64,000 nucleotides of DNA from Rhodobacteraceae bacterium Alg231-30 (lineage in GTDB: Bacteria > Pseudomonadota > Alphaproteobacteria > Rhodobacterales > Rhodobacteraceae). The stretch is from assembly GCA_900143615.1 (NCBI GenBank), contig FREU01000004.1:371417-435416 (forward strand). The letters are read 5' to 3'. Positions 8,450 through 17,131 of the stretch are shown piece after piece; position 1 is the stretch's first letter; each line of letters starts with the position of its first letter. The notes beneath the pieces were generated by a model, which did no database searches, was not told the DNA's origin, and saw only the letters and a program-made list of their open reading frames with translations. The translations under genes were made by a program, and so were the position numbers.

Positions 8450-10141
8450 TCAGATCTCCTCCGGGAAGTGTTTCATTACCAGCTTGATCGGGTTCGGCGC
8501 AGCCTGCCCCAGACCACAAATCGAGGCGTCGACCATCACATCACACAGATCGGTCAACAGCTCTTGATCCCACTCGTCAGCCTTCATCAGCTTCACAGCT
8601 TTCTCACAGCCGGTTCGGCAGGGCGTGCATTGCCCACAGCTTTCATCCTCAAAAAAGGTCAGCATATTCAGGGCAGCTTCGCGTGCGCTGTCTTTGTGGC
8701 TTAGAACCACAACCGCTGCCGAGCCAATAAAGGTGCCATGTGGTTGCAGCGTATCAAAGTCCAGCGGCACATCGTTTAGCGACGCGGGCAACAGACCCGA
8801 GGACGGTCCACCGGGCTGATAGGCTTTGAACTCATGCCCCTCTGCCATACCACCTGCCGCGTCGATCACGTCCTGAATGGTTGAACCTGCCGGCAGCAGA
8901 TAGACGCCCGGTTTAGAGACACGACCTGACACCGAATAGTTACGCAGACCCTTGCGGCCGTTCTTTTCAACCGAGTTCATCACCTCGGGGCCAAAACGGG
9001 TAATGCGTGCCACCCAATACAGCGATTCAACATTGTGCACCAAGGTTGGCTGACCAAAGATACCTGCTTGGGCCACAAACGGAGGACGATGACGCGGTAG
9101 CCCGCGTTTGCCCTCGATGGATTCAATCATCGCACTTTCTTCACCACAGATATAGGCACCTGCGCCGCGACGGATATCGATAAAGCCTTTTTCAACAATG
9201 CCTTCTTCTTCAAGCTTGCCGATCTGTTTGTGCAGGATCATACGCGCAGCGGGGTTTTCGTCGCGCACATAGATATAGCATCTCTCAGCCTCCACAGCCC
9301 AAGCCGCGATCAACATGCCCTCTAAGAACATGTGCGGGTTGCGCTCAAGGTGGTAGCGATCTTTGAAGGTGCCAGGCTCGCCTTCATCCCCGTTCACCGC
9401 CAGATAACGTGGACCGGGATTGGCGCGCACAAAGCCCCATTTGGTGCCCGACGGAAAGCCTGCCCCACCCAGACCGCGAAGTCCCGCCTCGCTGATGGTG
9501 GCTTGCACTTCTTCCCAATTTCCATTCTCGCGCAACTTCAAAAGCGTGCGGTATCCGCCGTCAGCTTTGTATTCGGACAAGCCCTGATGCTCGGGAATAC
9601 GCGCGTGTACTTCACCTGCGTGCATGGCGGCGACAATCTTTTCAGGTGTGGCCCAATCGATGTGATTGTGCCCCAACTCGACCGTGGGCGGAGAATCGCA
9701 ACGCCCCATACAAGGTGCGCGCACTACACGCACTTCTTCAGGGTCGAGGCCTTCTTCCAAAGCTTTGCGCAACTGTTCGGAACCCGCCAGCGTGCACGAT
9801 AGCGAATCGCAAACGCGAATCGTTAACGCAGGCGGAGGTGTCTCTCCTTCGGCAACCACATCGAAATGCGCATAGAATGTCGCGACTTCAAAGACCTCGG
9901 CCTGCCCAACCCGCATCTCTTCGGCCAAAGCGCGAATATGTGCGGTCGACAAATGCCCATAGGCGTCTTGGATCAAATGCAAAAACTCGATCAAAAGGTC
10001 TCGGCGGCGGGGCTGCTCACCCAACAGGTCCTGAACCTGCGCCAAAGCCTGATCATCCACCTGACGCCCTTTTGGGGTCTTGCGGGACTTACCAGTGCCT
10101 TTTTTTTTCCAAATACCTTTTTGATCGTCAAGCGGTGCCAT
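8450..10141 (-). CDS. Formate dehydrogenase fused gamma-beta subunit (NuoE-NuoF-like)
   Basis: 563 aa from the ATG at 10141 (GGAG 7 nt upstream); a longer frame to 10174 lacks a better ribosome binding site. Residues ~35-190 are a NuoE/FdsG-like thioredoxin-fold domain with four [2Fe-2S] cysteines (RVCDSLSC and APCMGRC). Residues ~210-560 are a NuoF/FdsB-like domain with the FMN/NADH loop GLRGLGGAGFPSGTKW, GDEGEPGTFKDR, and [4Fe-4S] cysteines (ESCGQCTPCR and a later SICGLG). It passes electrons from FdsA to NAD+. In R. capsulatus FdsG and FdsB are separate proteins, so this is a single-polypeptide version. Confidence 0.93.
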   Translation of the reverse strand: MAPLDDQKGIWKKKGTGKSRKTPKGRQVDDQALAQVQDLLGEQPRRRDLLIEFLHLIQDAYGHLSTAHIRALAEEMRVGQAEVFEVATFYAHFDVVAEGETPPPALTIRVCDSLSCTLAGSEQLRKALEEGLDPEEVRVVRAPCMGRCDSPPTVELGHNHIDWATPEKIVAAMHAGEVHARIPEHQGLSEYKADGGYRTLLKLRENGNWEEVQATISEAGLRGLGGAGFPSGTKWGFVRANPGPRYLAVNGDEGEPGTFKDRYHLERNPHMFLEGMLIAAWAVEAERCYIYVRDENPAARMILHKQIGKLEEEGIVEKGFIDIRRGAGAYICGEESAMIESIEGKRGLPRHRPPFVAQAGIFGQPTLVHNVESLYWVARITRFGPEVMNSVEKNGRKGLRNYSVSGRVSKPGVYLLPAGSTIQDVIDAAGGMAEGHEFKAYQPGGPSSGLLPASLNDVPLDFDTLQPHGTFIGSAAVVVLSHKDSAREAALNMLTFFEDESCGQCTPCRTGCEKAVKLMKADEWDQELLTDLCDVMVDASICGLGQAAPNPIKLVMKHFPEEI

Positions 10142-10176
10142 ACGGGATCTCCATTTGTAGACCACAGCATGCATTC

Positions 10177-10234
10177 AATATTGGTGATATTCAAATCTAG
10201 TAAACGAAAGATGTCATAATTTTTAGTTATGACA
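10177..10234. promoter_or_regulatory. Two inverted repeats upstream of the formate dehydrogenase genes
   Basis: AATAT-N5-ATATT (10177-10191) contains a T-N11-A palindrome typical of LysR-type sites. TGTCATAA-N7-TTATGACA (10212-10234) is a perfect 8-bp inverted repeat immediately after the lysR stop. Both are in the AT-rich gap between lysR and fdsGB. The first is a plausible activator site; the second could be an operator or a 3' hairpin. Confidence 0.45.
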
Positions 10235-10243
10235 ATCCAAAAT

Positions 10244-11125
10244 TCACTGCGTGATGATCGTGCGGCGCAGCGCTGCCACGGTTGATAATCCCGGTTCTTG
10301 ATGGGCGGTGACCAAACTGACTTGTTTATTTAATTGCGGCGAGACCAGCGGCAAAGCAACTGTGCCTGGAACTCCACCTAGAGCCTGCACCAAGACTTCA
10401 GGTACAATTGTCGCCGCCACACCATTGGCAGCCATCACCATGGCCGAGCTGAACTCCGATGTCTCGGACACAACTGTCGGGTGCAACCCGAGTTCGCTAA
10501 AGTGCAAATCCAGAAACCGTCGGTTTTGCATACCCGGTTCCAGCAAGACCAACGGCAATGCTGCCGCTTCAGCCCATGTTGCCTTGGCACTACGGCGTGG
10601 CGCCTGATCTGCGCGCACAAGCAACATGTAAGTTTCACTATACAAGGGCTCAACACGCATCAAATCCGGCGCAGCACCTTCTTCATAGGTAATGCCCGCA
10701 TCAAACAGCCCGTTTTCCAAACCTTGTTGAATACCGAGCGATGTAGACGCCTGCATGCGTAACCGAATTCCTGGATGGCTCAGCCGCAATTGACCCGCAA
10801 TGCGCGCCGCAAAGGCCATCGCGGTTGGGATCACACCGATGGACAGCTGTCCGGTGATATCCCCTTTGGCTGAGCGGAACTCTTCCTGAAGAATTTGCAC
10901 GTCTTTCATGATTTTACGCGCATGTCGCAGGATTGCTTCTCCTTCGGGAGTAAATCCTTGAAATCTATTGCCTCGTTTCACAATGGCCGCATCTAATCGT
11001 TCTTCCATCTTCCGAATGCGCATCGAAAATGCCGGCTGTGAAACACCGCACTCTTCAGCGGCTCGCGCAAAGTGACGATGCCGCGCCAGAGAGGATAGAA
11101 ACTCAAGATCCTTAAGACTTATCAC
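10244..11125 (-). CDS. LysR-family transcriptional regulator
   Basis: 293 aa. The N-terminal winged helix-turn-helix (residues ~1-60: LKDLEFLSSLARHRHFARAAEECGVSQPAFSMRIRKME) is followed by a substrate-binding domain (~90-290). It lies immediately upstream of the formate dehydrogenase genes in the same orientation with a ~100-nt gap that carries palindromes. It is therefore the likely regulator of formate oxidation. The effector is unknown; formate or molybdate are guesses. Confidence 0.9.
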   Translation of the reverse strand: MISLKDLEFLSSLARHRHFARAAEECGVSQPAFSMRIRKMEERLDAAIVKRGNRFQGFTPEGEAILRHARKIMKDVQILQEEFRSAKGDITGQLSIGVIPTAMAFAARIAGQLRLSHPGIRLRMQASTSLGIQQGLENGLFDAGITYEEGAAPDLMRVEPLYSETYMLLVRADQAPRRSAKATWAEAAALPLVLLEPGMQNRRFLDLHFSELGLHPTVVSETSEFSSAMVMAANGVAATIVPEVLVQALGGVPGTVALPLVSPQLNKQVSLVTAHQEPGLSTVAALRRTIITQ

Positions 11126-11840
11126 CCAAGCGCTCCTTGCTGTCTCCGGGCTGAAAAGCGACCCGTAGGCAGCCTTTTATTACCTAGCTGACTTCCTAAG
11201 ATAGAGCGAGCCCGATGACCTTCAATCAGCTTGGCAAAGTGTGATCTAACATCAGAAATACTCGCGCGCGGGCTCGATTCGACCCTTTACGCCATGGTGT
11301 CGCACCCCACGAGCCCCCCCAAACACGCGACGACTCGCCATCGCGCGCTCTTTATCGGCAAAGGCCCGCCATTCTGCAATATTTTTACCACATCGGTTTT
11401 CGTCGCGCGCCGAACTGGGATGCTGCCCCCTTGCAAACGTCTGTTTAGAAACCCCATTTCGAACGACTTATCTTTAGTGCGGTTCCACACGGCTGTCCCA
11501 AAACCTCTCCGAGACTTTCTTATTCCATACAAATTCCCAGCAAAAGTGAAGCCGCCGCCAAGGTTGCGCAATACCGGGCGGCCAAAACCCGCGGGATCGC
11601 AGACCGCTGCCCAGCCGCGGGAAATCTGCGAAATTCCACTCAACAGAGCGTAAAAGTCGCCATTCACAGGGCCAAAAGCTGTTGTTGCAAGCGCGACAGA
11701 GAGACGCGACGGGCCTTGTAAGGCCAATGTTGTCTGGACGGGTAGCAACAGCTTCGTTAAACAGCGGCGCAGAGAGGTTACAGGACGCTGTAGCCTCGCG
11801 TTATTGGCCGGTACGTCGGCTGAAATATGGAGAGAACCTC
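11126..11840. other. 715-nt intergenic region, no supported gene
   Basis: Lies between lysR and petA. Frames on both strands exist but run through the petA coding region or lack a start and Shine-Dalgarno. One minus-strand stretch (~11478-11252, containing NIAEWRAFADKERAM) reads like protein but has no start codon, so it could be a gene relic. The petABC promoter must be in the last part of this region; I could not pick a convincing -35/-10 pair. Confidence 0.5.
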
Positions 11841-12401
11841 GTGTCCCACGCAGAAGATCACGAAGGCACCCGCAGAGACTTCCTCTACTACGCCACCGCA
11901 GGCGCAGGAGCGGTGACGGCAGGTGCGGCCGTCTGGCCACTAGTACACCAAATGAACCCCTCAGCAGATGTCTTGGCTATGTCCTCGATCCGTGTTGATG
12001 TTTCAGACATTCAGCCGGGCACCCAGCTGACTGTAAAATGGCTTGGTAAGCCGGTATTCATTCGCCGCCGTACACAGGCGGAAATCGATGAAGCCCGCGC
12101 CGTGACGCTGGACGATTTGTCCATCGACAAGAGCTCGCAGAACGAAAATAAACCTGGCTCTGACGCGATGGACGAAAACCGTTCAATCGACGAAGCTGGC
12201 GAATGGCTGGTCATGATCGGCGTTTGTACCCACCTCGGCTGTGTGCCGCTCGGGGATGGCGCTGGTGAATTCAATGGCTGGTTCTGCCCCTGCCACGGGT
12301 CGCACTACGACACGTCTGGCCGTATCCGCAAAGGACCGGCTCCCGATAACATGTATGTTCCGATCGCCGCCTTCGACGGCGACGAACTGGTTCTCGGCTA
12401 A
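11841..12401 (+). CDS. petA: Ubiquinol-cytochrome c reductase, Rieske iron-sulfur subunit
   Basis: 186 aa from a GTG at 11841 with GGAGAG 6 nt upstream; the open frame to 11682 adds a non-homologous N-terminus. A twin-arginine-type anchor ([20 protein letters not shown]) is followed by a periplasmic Rieske domain with CTHLGC and CPCHGSH, the Cys/His ligands of the [2Fe-2S] cluster. It accepts an electron from ubiquinol in the bc1 complex. It is the first gene of petABC, 12 nt before petB. Confidence 0.96.
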   Translation: MSHAEDHEGTRRDFLYYATAGAGAVTAGAAVWPLVHQMNPSADVLAMSSIRVDVSDIQPGTQLTVKWLGKPVFIRRRTQAEIDEARAVTLDDLSIDKSSQNENKPGSDAMDENRSIDEAGEWLVMIGVCTHLGCVPLGDGAGEFNGWFCPCHGSHYDTSGRIRKGPAPDNMYVPIAAFDGDELVLG

Positions 12402-12413
12402 GGAGAGACGAAA

Positions 12414-13727
12414 ATGTCCGGAATTCCGCACGATCACTACGAGCCTAAGACAGGCGTCGAGAAGTGGCTCCACTCTCGTCTCCCCATCGTTGGGCTGGTC
12501 TATGACACAATCATGATCCCAACCCCCAAAAACCTCAACTGGTGGTGGATCTGGGGTATTGTTCTCGCGTTCGCACTGGTACTGCAAATTGTCACTGGCA
12601 TCGTTCTTGCGATGCACTACACACCGCATGTCGATATGGCTTTTGCCAGCATCGAACACATCATGCGCAACGTGAATGGCGGCCACATGCTGCGCTACAT
12701 TCACATGAATGGCGCTTCGCTGTTCTTCCTTGCTGTTTACATCCACATCTTCCGCGGCCTGTTCTACGGCTCTTATAAAGCCCCGCGCGAAGTCACATGG
12801 ATCATCGGCATGATCATCTTCATCCTGATGATGGCAACTGGTTTCATGGGCTACGTTCTGCCTTGGGGTCAAATGTCCTTCTGGGGTGCAACCGTGATCA
12901 CCGGCCTGTTTGGTGCGATCCCATTTGTGGGTGATGCGCTGCAAACTTGGCTGCTGGGTGGACCAGCTGTGGACAACGCCACACTGAACCGCTTCTTCTC
13001 ACTGCACTACCTGCTGCCATTTGTGATTGCCGCGCTTGTGATTGTTCACATCTGGGCCTTCCACACCACTGGCAACAACAACCCAACCGGTGTTGATGTT
13101 CGCAAAGGTTCTAAAGAAGAAGCAGAAAAAGACACTCTGCCGTTCTGGCCTTACTTCGTGATCAAAGATCTCTTCGCTCTGTCGCTGATCCTGGTCATCT
13201 TCTTTGCCGTTGTCGGCTTTATGCCCAACTATCTGGGTCACCCTGACAACTACATCGAAGCCAACCCGCTGGTGACACCGGCGCACATCGTTCCAGAATG
13301 GTTCTTCTTGCCCTTCTACGCGATCCTGCGTGCCTTCACTGACGACGTTTGGGTGGTTATGGCTGTCAGCTGGATCACCGGTGGCATCATCGACGCCAAG
13401 TTCTTTGGTGTGATTGCAATGTTCGCAGCGATCATCGTTATGGCGTTGGTGCCTTGGCTGGATACTTCCCGCGTTCGTTCGGGCCGTTTCCGTCCAATGT
13501 TCAAGTGGTGGTTCTACCTGCTGGTCGTCGACTTTGTATTCCTGATGTGGCTGGGCGCAATGCCTGCTGAAGAGCCCTATGCAACACTCGCGCTGATCGG
13601 CTCTGCCTACTGGTTCGCCTACTTCCTCGTGATCCTGCCTCTCTTGGGTGTGATCGAGAAGCCGACAACTCCGCCGGCGACAATCGAAGAAGACTTCAAT
13701 GCCCACTACAGCAAACCTGCTGAATAA
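12414..13727 (+). CDS. petB: Cytochrome b of the bc1 complex
   Basis: 437 aa, the length of Rhodobacter cytochrome b. Eight transmembrane helices are evident. The haem histidines lie in helices B and D (LAMHYTPH and [14 protein letters not shown] and HIWAFH). PEWFF, a conserved quinol-oxidation motif, is present ([14 protein letters not shown]). It catalyses quinol oxidation and reduction in the cytoplasmic membrane. The Shine-Dalgarno GGAGAG precedes the ATG. Confidence 0.97.
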   Translation: MSGIPHDHYEPKTGVEKWLHSRLPIVGLVYDTIMIPTPKNLNWWWIWGIVLAFALVLQIVTGIVLAMHYTPHVDMAFASIEHIMRNVNGGHMLRYIHMNGASLFFLAVYIHIFRGLFYGSYKAPREVTWIIGMIIFILMMATGFMGYVLPWGQMSFWGATVITGLFGAIPFVGDALQTWLLGGPAVDNATLNRFFSLHYLLPFVIAALVIVHIWAFHTTGNNNPTGVDVRKGSKEEAEKDTLPFWPYFVIKDLFALSLILVIFFAVVGFMPNYLGHPDNYIEANPLVTPAHIVPEWFFLPFYAILRAFTDDVWVVMAVSWITGGIIDAKFFGVIAMFAAIIVMALVPWLDTSRVRSGRFRPMFKWWFYLLVVDFVFLMWLGAMPAEEPYATLALIGSAYWFAYFLVILPLLGVIEKPTTPPATIEEDFNAHYSKPAE

Positions 13728-13742
13728 AGGGAGACAGGAACA

Positions 13743-14534
13743 ATGCTCAAGAAACTAAGCATCGCCGCTGTAGCTGCCCTGTCCCTTTCGGCAGGTGGCG
13801 CAATGGCCGCAGGTGGCGCAGGCCACATCGAAGACATCGACTTCTCGTTCGAAGGTCCGTTTGGCACCTACGATCAAATGCAGCTTCAGCGGGGCCTTCA
13901 GGTCTACACCGAAGTTTGCGCAGCATGTCACGGTCTGGAATATGTGCCGCTGCGTACGCTAGGAGACGACGGTGGTCCGCACTTGCCTGATGATCAGGTG
14001 CGTGCCTACGCAGCTCAGTTCGACATCTTTGATGCCGAGCTGGACGACTACCGCTCGCGGATTCCAACCGACCACTTCCCTCAAAGTGGTATCGCGGAAG
14101 CACCTGACCTCTCGTTGATGGCCAAAGCCCGTGCGGGATTCCACGGTCCATACGGTTCGGGGATCAACCAGTTCTTCAAAGGTATCGGTGGCGCTGAGTA
14201 CATCTACTCACTGCTGTCCGGATATACTGGCGAGGAAAAAGAGGAAGCAGGCGCTATCTTCTATGAAAATACCGCGTTTGAAGGTGGCTGGATTGCGATG
14301 GCACCACCCCTGTTTGACGAGCAGGTTGAGTTCAGAGATGGCGACGCCAACGACATCGAAGCCATGGCAGAAGATGTCTCGGCCTTCCTGATGTGGGCTG
14401 CTGAACCCAAAATGATGGCGCGTCAAAAGGCCGGTTTTGTTGGGGTGCTCTTCCTGTCAATCCTGACTGTGTTGCTCTACCTGACCAACAAAAAGCTCTG
14501 GGCGCCGATCAAGGGTCGCAAGTTTAACGGCTAA
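13743..14534 (+). CDS. petC: Cytochrome c1
   Basis: 263 aa. Sec signal peptide ([22 protein letters not shown]), haem c attachment motif CAACH near residue 60, a probable axial methionine in MAPPL, and a C-terminal membrane anchor ([15 protein letters not shown]) followed by basic residues. It hands electrons to cytochrome c2/cy. It sits 15 nt after petB and is followed by the operon terminator. Confidence 0.96.
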   Translation: MLKKLSIAAVAALSLSAGGAMAAGGAGHIEDIDFSFEGPFGTYDQMQLQRGLQVYTEVCAACHGLEYVPLRTLGDDGGPHLPDDQVRAYAAQFDIFDAELDDYRSRIPTDHFPQSGIAEAPDLSLMAKARAGFHGPYGSGINQFFKGIGGAEYIYSLLSGYTGEEKEEAGAIFYENTAFEGGWIAMAPPLFDEQVEFRDGDANDIEAMAEDVSAFLMWAAEPKMMARQKAGFVGVLFLSILTVLLYLTNKKLWAPIKGRKFNG

Positions 14535-14558
14535 TTAACCGTAAAATCACAATCGATT

Positions 14559-14594
14559 AACCCCCGCCTGATAATTTAGGCGGGGGTTTTTTTT
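14559..14594 (+). terminator. Strong Rho-independent terminator of petABC
   Basis: AACCCCCGCCT and AGGCGGGGGTT form an 11-bp stem with an 8-nt loop, followed by eight T residues. It lies 25 nt after the petC stop. Confidence 0.95.
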
Positions 14595-14636
14595 CGTCCT
14601 CTTGCCCCGGGACGCTTGCTCAGAAAGGGCAACCCT

Positions 14637-15431
14637 ATGGGACTACTGCCACGCCTTGCCGGCGTGTTGTCGGCATGTTTGGTACCGAGTACTCTGATTG
14701 CAGGCCAAATTGTACTTTCGGACGGGCCAGGATGGCGCGTGAATGCGACCCTTGGCGCTTTTGCACCTCCAATAATTGATGGTGATGTAGGCCTCCAGAT
14801 CACCACGATGGCACGCTCAACGTCTATGCAAGACGCCAAAGACATGCTGGATTTCACAATCTCCGGACGTGCCGAGGCTTGGCACGGAAATTTTGGTCTG
14901 ATCGCAGACGCCAATCATCTTGGCTACTCTGTCCCCTCAAGGGTGAGCATTGGCCATATCGGTACTGACGGAACCCTTGAATCGACCGAACAATGGGCAG
15001 ACCTGCGCGCCGCATATCGCGTTGCCAAAGGAGAATTGTCCAACAATGTCGCCGTCGCACTTGATGTTCAAGGTGGGCTGCGTTGGAACAATATGGACAC
15101 AATTTATGTTGCTGACATTCTTCCGGGGATGCCCTTTCCAGCCTCCGAGCGCTGGGTCGAACCGATGATTGGTGCGCGCTTTAGCTTCCAGCTGAGCGAC
15201 CGCTGGTCAGGATTTGCCGCAGCGGATCGGAGCACCGGATCGCGAAGCCGAGGAGACCGCCAGTGGAGCACCTCGATCGCCCTTTCAACTCAGCTCAGCG
15301 AGCGAACCCATTTCACCCTTGGGTGGCGACGCTATAAACTGTCCGTCGAAAGCGAAACAGGCGCCACAAATGTTCAGTACAACGTCCGCAAATCCGGACC
15401 ATTTTTTGGCCTGACATACCAATTTTTGTAA
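14637..15431 (+). CDS. Outer-membrane beta-barrel protein, tandem paralogue 1
   Basis: 264 aa from the ATG at 14637 (AAAGGG 7 nt upstream); an in-frame ATG at 14616 is less well placed. An N-terminal signal peptide (LLPRLAGVLSACLVPSTLIAG) is followed by alternating-hydrophobicity strands and a C-terminal aromatic residue pattern (GLTYQFL), typical of a small outer-membrane barrel. It is clearly related to the next gene: LDFTISGRAEAWHGNFGLIA here matches LDFTATGRFEAWNGRFGLIA there. Function is unknown; a structural or small-molecule pore role is only a guess. Confidence 0.8.
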   Translation: MGLLPRLAGVLSACLVPSTLIAGQIVLSDGPGWRVNATLGAFAPPIIDGDVGLQITTMARSTSMQDAKDMLDFTISGRAEAWHGNFGLIADANHLGYSVPSRVSIGHIGTDGTLESTEQWADLRAAYRVAKGELSNNVAVALDVQGGLRWNNMDTIYVADILPGMPFPASERWVEPMIGARFSFQLSDRWSGFAAADRSTGSRSRGDRQWSTSIALSTQLSERTHFTLGWRRYKLSVESETGATNVQYNVRKSGPFFGLTYQFL

Positions 15432-15527
15432 CCGCAAATTCACGTTTCCTTATGGAAGACACGTTGGATCAAACCGCCCCAGTTTGACTAAGCGTAACGC
15501 CTTAAAATTGATCGTTCGGACACCAAA

Positions 15528-15564
15528 GATGTCGGCCGGCCCTCACCGCGCCGGCATCTTTTTT
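15528..15564 (+). terminator. Rho-independent terminator between the barrel paralogues
   Basis: GATGTCGGC (15528-15536) pairs with GCCGGCATC (15550-15558) with one G-U pair, followed by TTTTTT. It separates the two barrel genes into independent transcripts. Confidence 0.9.
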
Positions 15565-15635
15565 CCAAATTTTCTTTTGCCACAACCACAACGAATGATA
15601 CGGTGGCAGTGTTTCTAATTAGGTGCGAGTATTGA

Positions 15636-16421
15636 ATGTCCAAATCGTTTTTCGCCTTTTGCGCCGCCTTTTGCTTGCTATTCACCCAACCCAGCATGGC
15701 GGAACCTCTAACGTTTTCCGCGCAGCAAGGCTGGCACTACAAGATAACAGGGGCGCTCTACGCACCCGTCCAATCTCGTGGAACCTCGACAATCAATGGT
15801 ACCTCCGCTGACTTTGAGCTCAACTTAAGAGATGCGCTAAAAGTGCTCGACTTTACAGCGACCGGACGATTTGAAGCATGGAATGGCCGCTTTGGACTGA
15901 TTGCTGAGGGACATTATTTGGGAATCTCCGAAAACGGAGAGACTGTCGCTGGTGGAGAGGTTGTCGTGGATGTCGACCAAAGCTGGATCGGCCTGCTCGC
16001 TGCCTATCGCGTTTCCGAGGGTAGCCTATCCAATGGCCAAGCCTTTTCCTTCGATGTCCAAGGGGGTGCACGCTACAATCGTATCCAACAGAAGATCAAC
16101 TCGACGGGACCGGCCGCGCTTGATCTGGGGGGCACCAAGACGTGGTGGGAACCTGTTGTAGGTGCTCGGTTTTCTTGGGGTATGTCAGAAAAATGGTCTG
16201 GGTCCGTGTTGGTGGATGCCGGCGGATTTGGCGTGAATGGAAACGACCTGCAATGGTCGGCTACTCTTGGATTTGAAAAGAAGTTCAACGATCAGACAGC
16301 ACTTGTATTTGGCTGGCGCTATTATGAGATCGACTATTCAACCAGCACTTCCACAGGCACTTTTGGCTATGATGTGTCTCAGACCGGGCCCTTCATAGGG
16401 ATCTCACATCAATTCAACTAG
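15636..16421 (+). CDS. Outer-membrane beta-barrel protein, tandem paralogue 2
   Basis: 261 aa. The signal peptide MSKSFFAFCAAFCLLFTQPSMA ends in a good SMA cleavage site. The mature part is a run of amphipathic strands (FGLIAEGHYLG, SWIGLLAAYRV, FSFDVQGGARYN, WWEPVVGARFSW) ending GISHQFN, with aromatic residues close to the C-terminus. It shares collinear motifs with 14637-15431, which shows a tandem duplication that has diverged. There is no recognised function and no TonB box or porin loop signature. Confidence 0.8.
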   Translation: MSKSFFAFCAAFCLLFTQPSMAEPLTFSAQQGWHYKITGALYAPVQSRGTSTINGTSADFELNLRDALKVLDFTATGRFEAWNGRFGLIAEGHYLGISENGETVAGGEVVVDVDQSWIGLLAAYRVSEGSLSNGQAFSFDVQGGARYNRIQQKINSTGPAALDLGGTKTWWEPVVGARFSWGMSEKWSGSVLVDAGGFGVNGNDLQWSATLGFEKKFNDQTALVFGWRYYEIDYSTSTSTGTFGYDVSQTGPFIGISHQFN

Positions 16422-16528
16422 CGCCGTATTTAGCGGCGGTCCTCTTTCTTCATCACCGACCAAGGGGAAGCCGTTGACCTCTCGGGTCGGACTGATATGC
16501 CTGTGGCCAACTTGATTTGGAGGCTCGG

Positions 16529-17125
16529 ATGACGAAAGCTCTTATTGTTGTAGATGTGCAAAATGACTTTTGTCCCGGTGGAGCTCTGGCCGTTGCCGAA
16601 GGGGACTTGATCGTTGACGGAATCAACGCCGCAATGACCGAGTTTGATCTGGTTGTTCTAACGCAGGATTGGCACCCCGCAGGCCACATATCCTTTGCGA
16701 CAAGTCACGCCGCAAAGAATCCCTATGAGACAGTTAATTTGCCCTATGGCACCCAAGTTCTTTGGCCTGACCACTGCGTTCAAGGGAGTCATGGAGCAGC
16801 CTTTCACATAGATCTCAAACAAGACCGTGCGAATCTCATTATTCGCAAAGGCATGACAACTTCCATCGATAGCTATTCTGCCTTCTTTGAAAACGACCAA
16901 ACAACTCCGACAGGGTTAGAAGGGTATCTCAGAACACATGGCGTCACTGACCTGACAATGGTTGGCCTCGCCACGGATTTTTGCGTTAAATTTTCCGCTC
17001 TGGATGCCGTAAAACTTGGGTTTTCGGTCACTGTTCGCCAAGACTTGTGTCGCGCTGTGAATCTGGAAGGTTCCGAAGAGGCCGCAAACAAAGAAATGTC
17101 TGCAGCAGGCGTCATTTTAATCTAA
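16529..17125 (+). CDS. pncA: Nicotinamidase PncA
   Basis: 198 aa from the ATG at 16529 (GGAGG 6 nt upstream). It hydrolyses nicotinamide to nicotinate in NAD salvage. VDVQNDFCPGGAL carries the catalytic Asp, DWHPAGHISF the metal-binding Asp/His/His set, and GLATDFCVKFSALDA the nucleophilic Cys of the isochorismatase-like fold. pncB, the next enzyme in the pathway, is 2.4 kb downstream on the same strand beyond a sensor kinase gene. Confidence 0.94.
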   Translation: MTKALIVVDVQNDFCPGGALAVAEGDLIVDGINAAMTEFDLVVLTQDWHPAGHISFATSHAAKNPYETVNLPYGTQVLWPDHCVQGSHGAAFHIDLKQDRANLIIRKGMTTSIDSYSAFFENDQTTPTGLEGYLRTHGVTDLTMVGLATDFCVKFSALDAVKLGFSVTVRQDLCRAVNLEGSEEAANKEMSAAGVILI

Positions 17126-17131
17126 GAAGCG

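Noticed and set aside
11287..11940. Minus-strand frame of 217 codons upstream of and into petA
   Set aside because: It overlaps the petA start region, lacks a Shine-Dalgarno and has low-complexity Arg-rich sequence.
12183..12944. Minus-strand frame of 253 codons over petA-petB
   Set aside because: Antisense shadow of two certain genes; His/Asp-rich composition follows from the codon use of the real strand.
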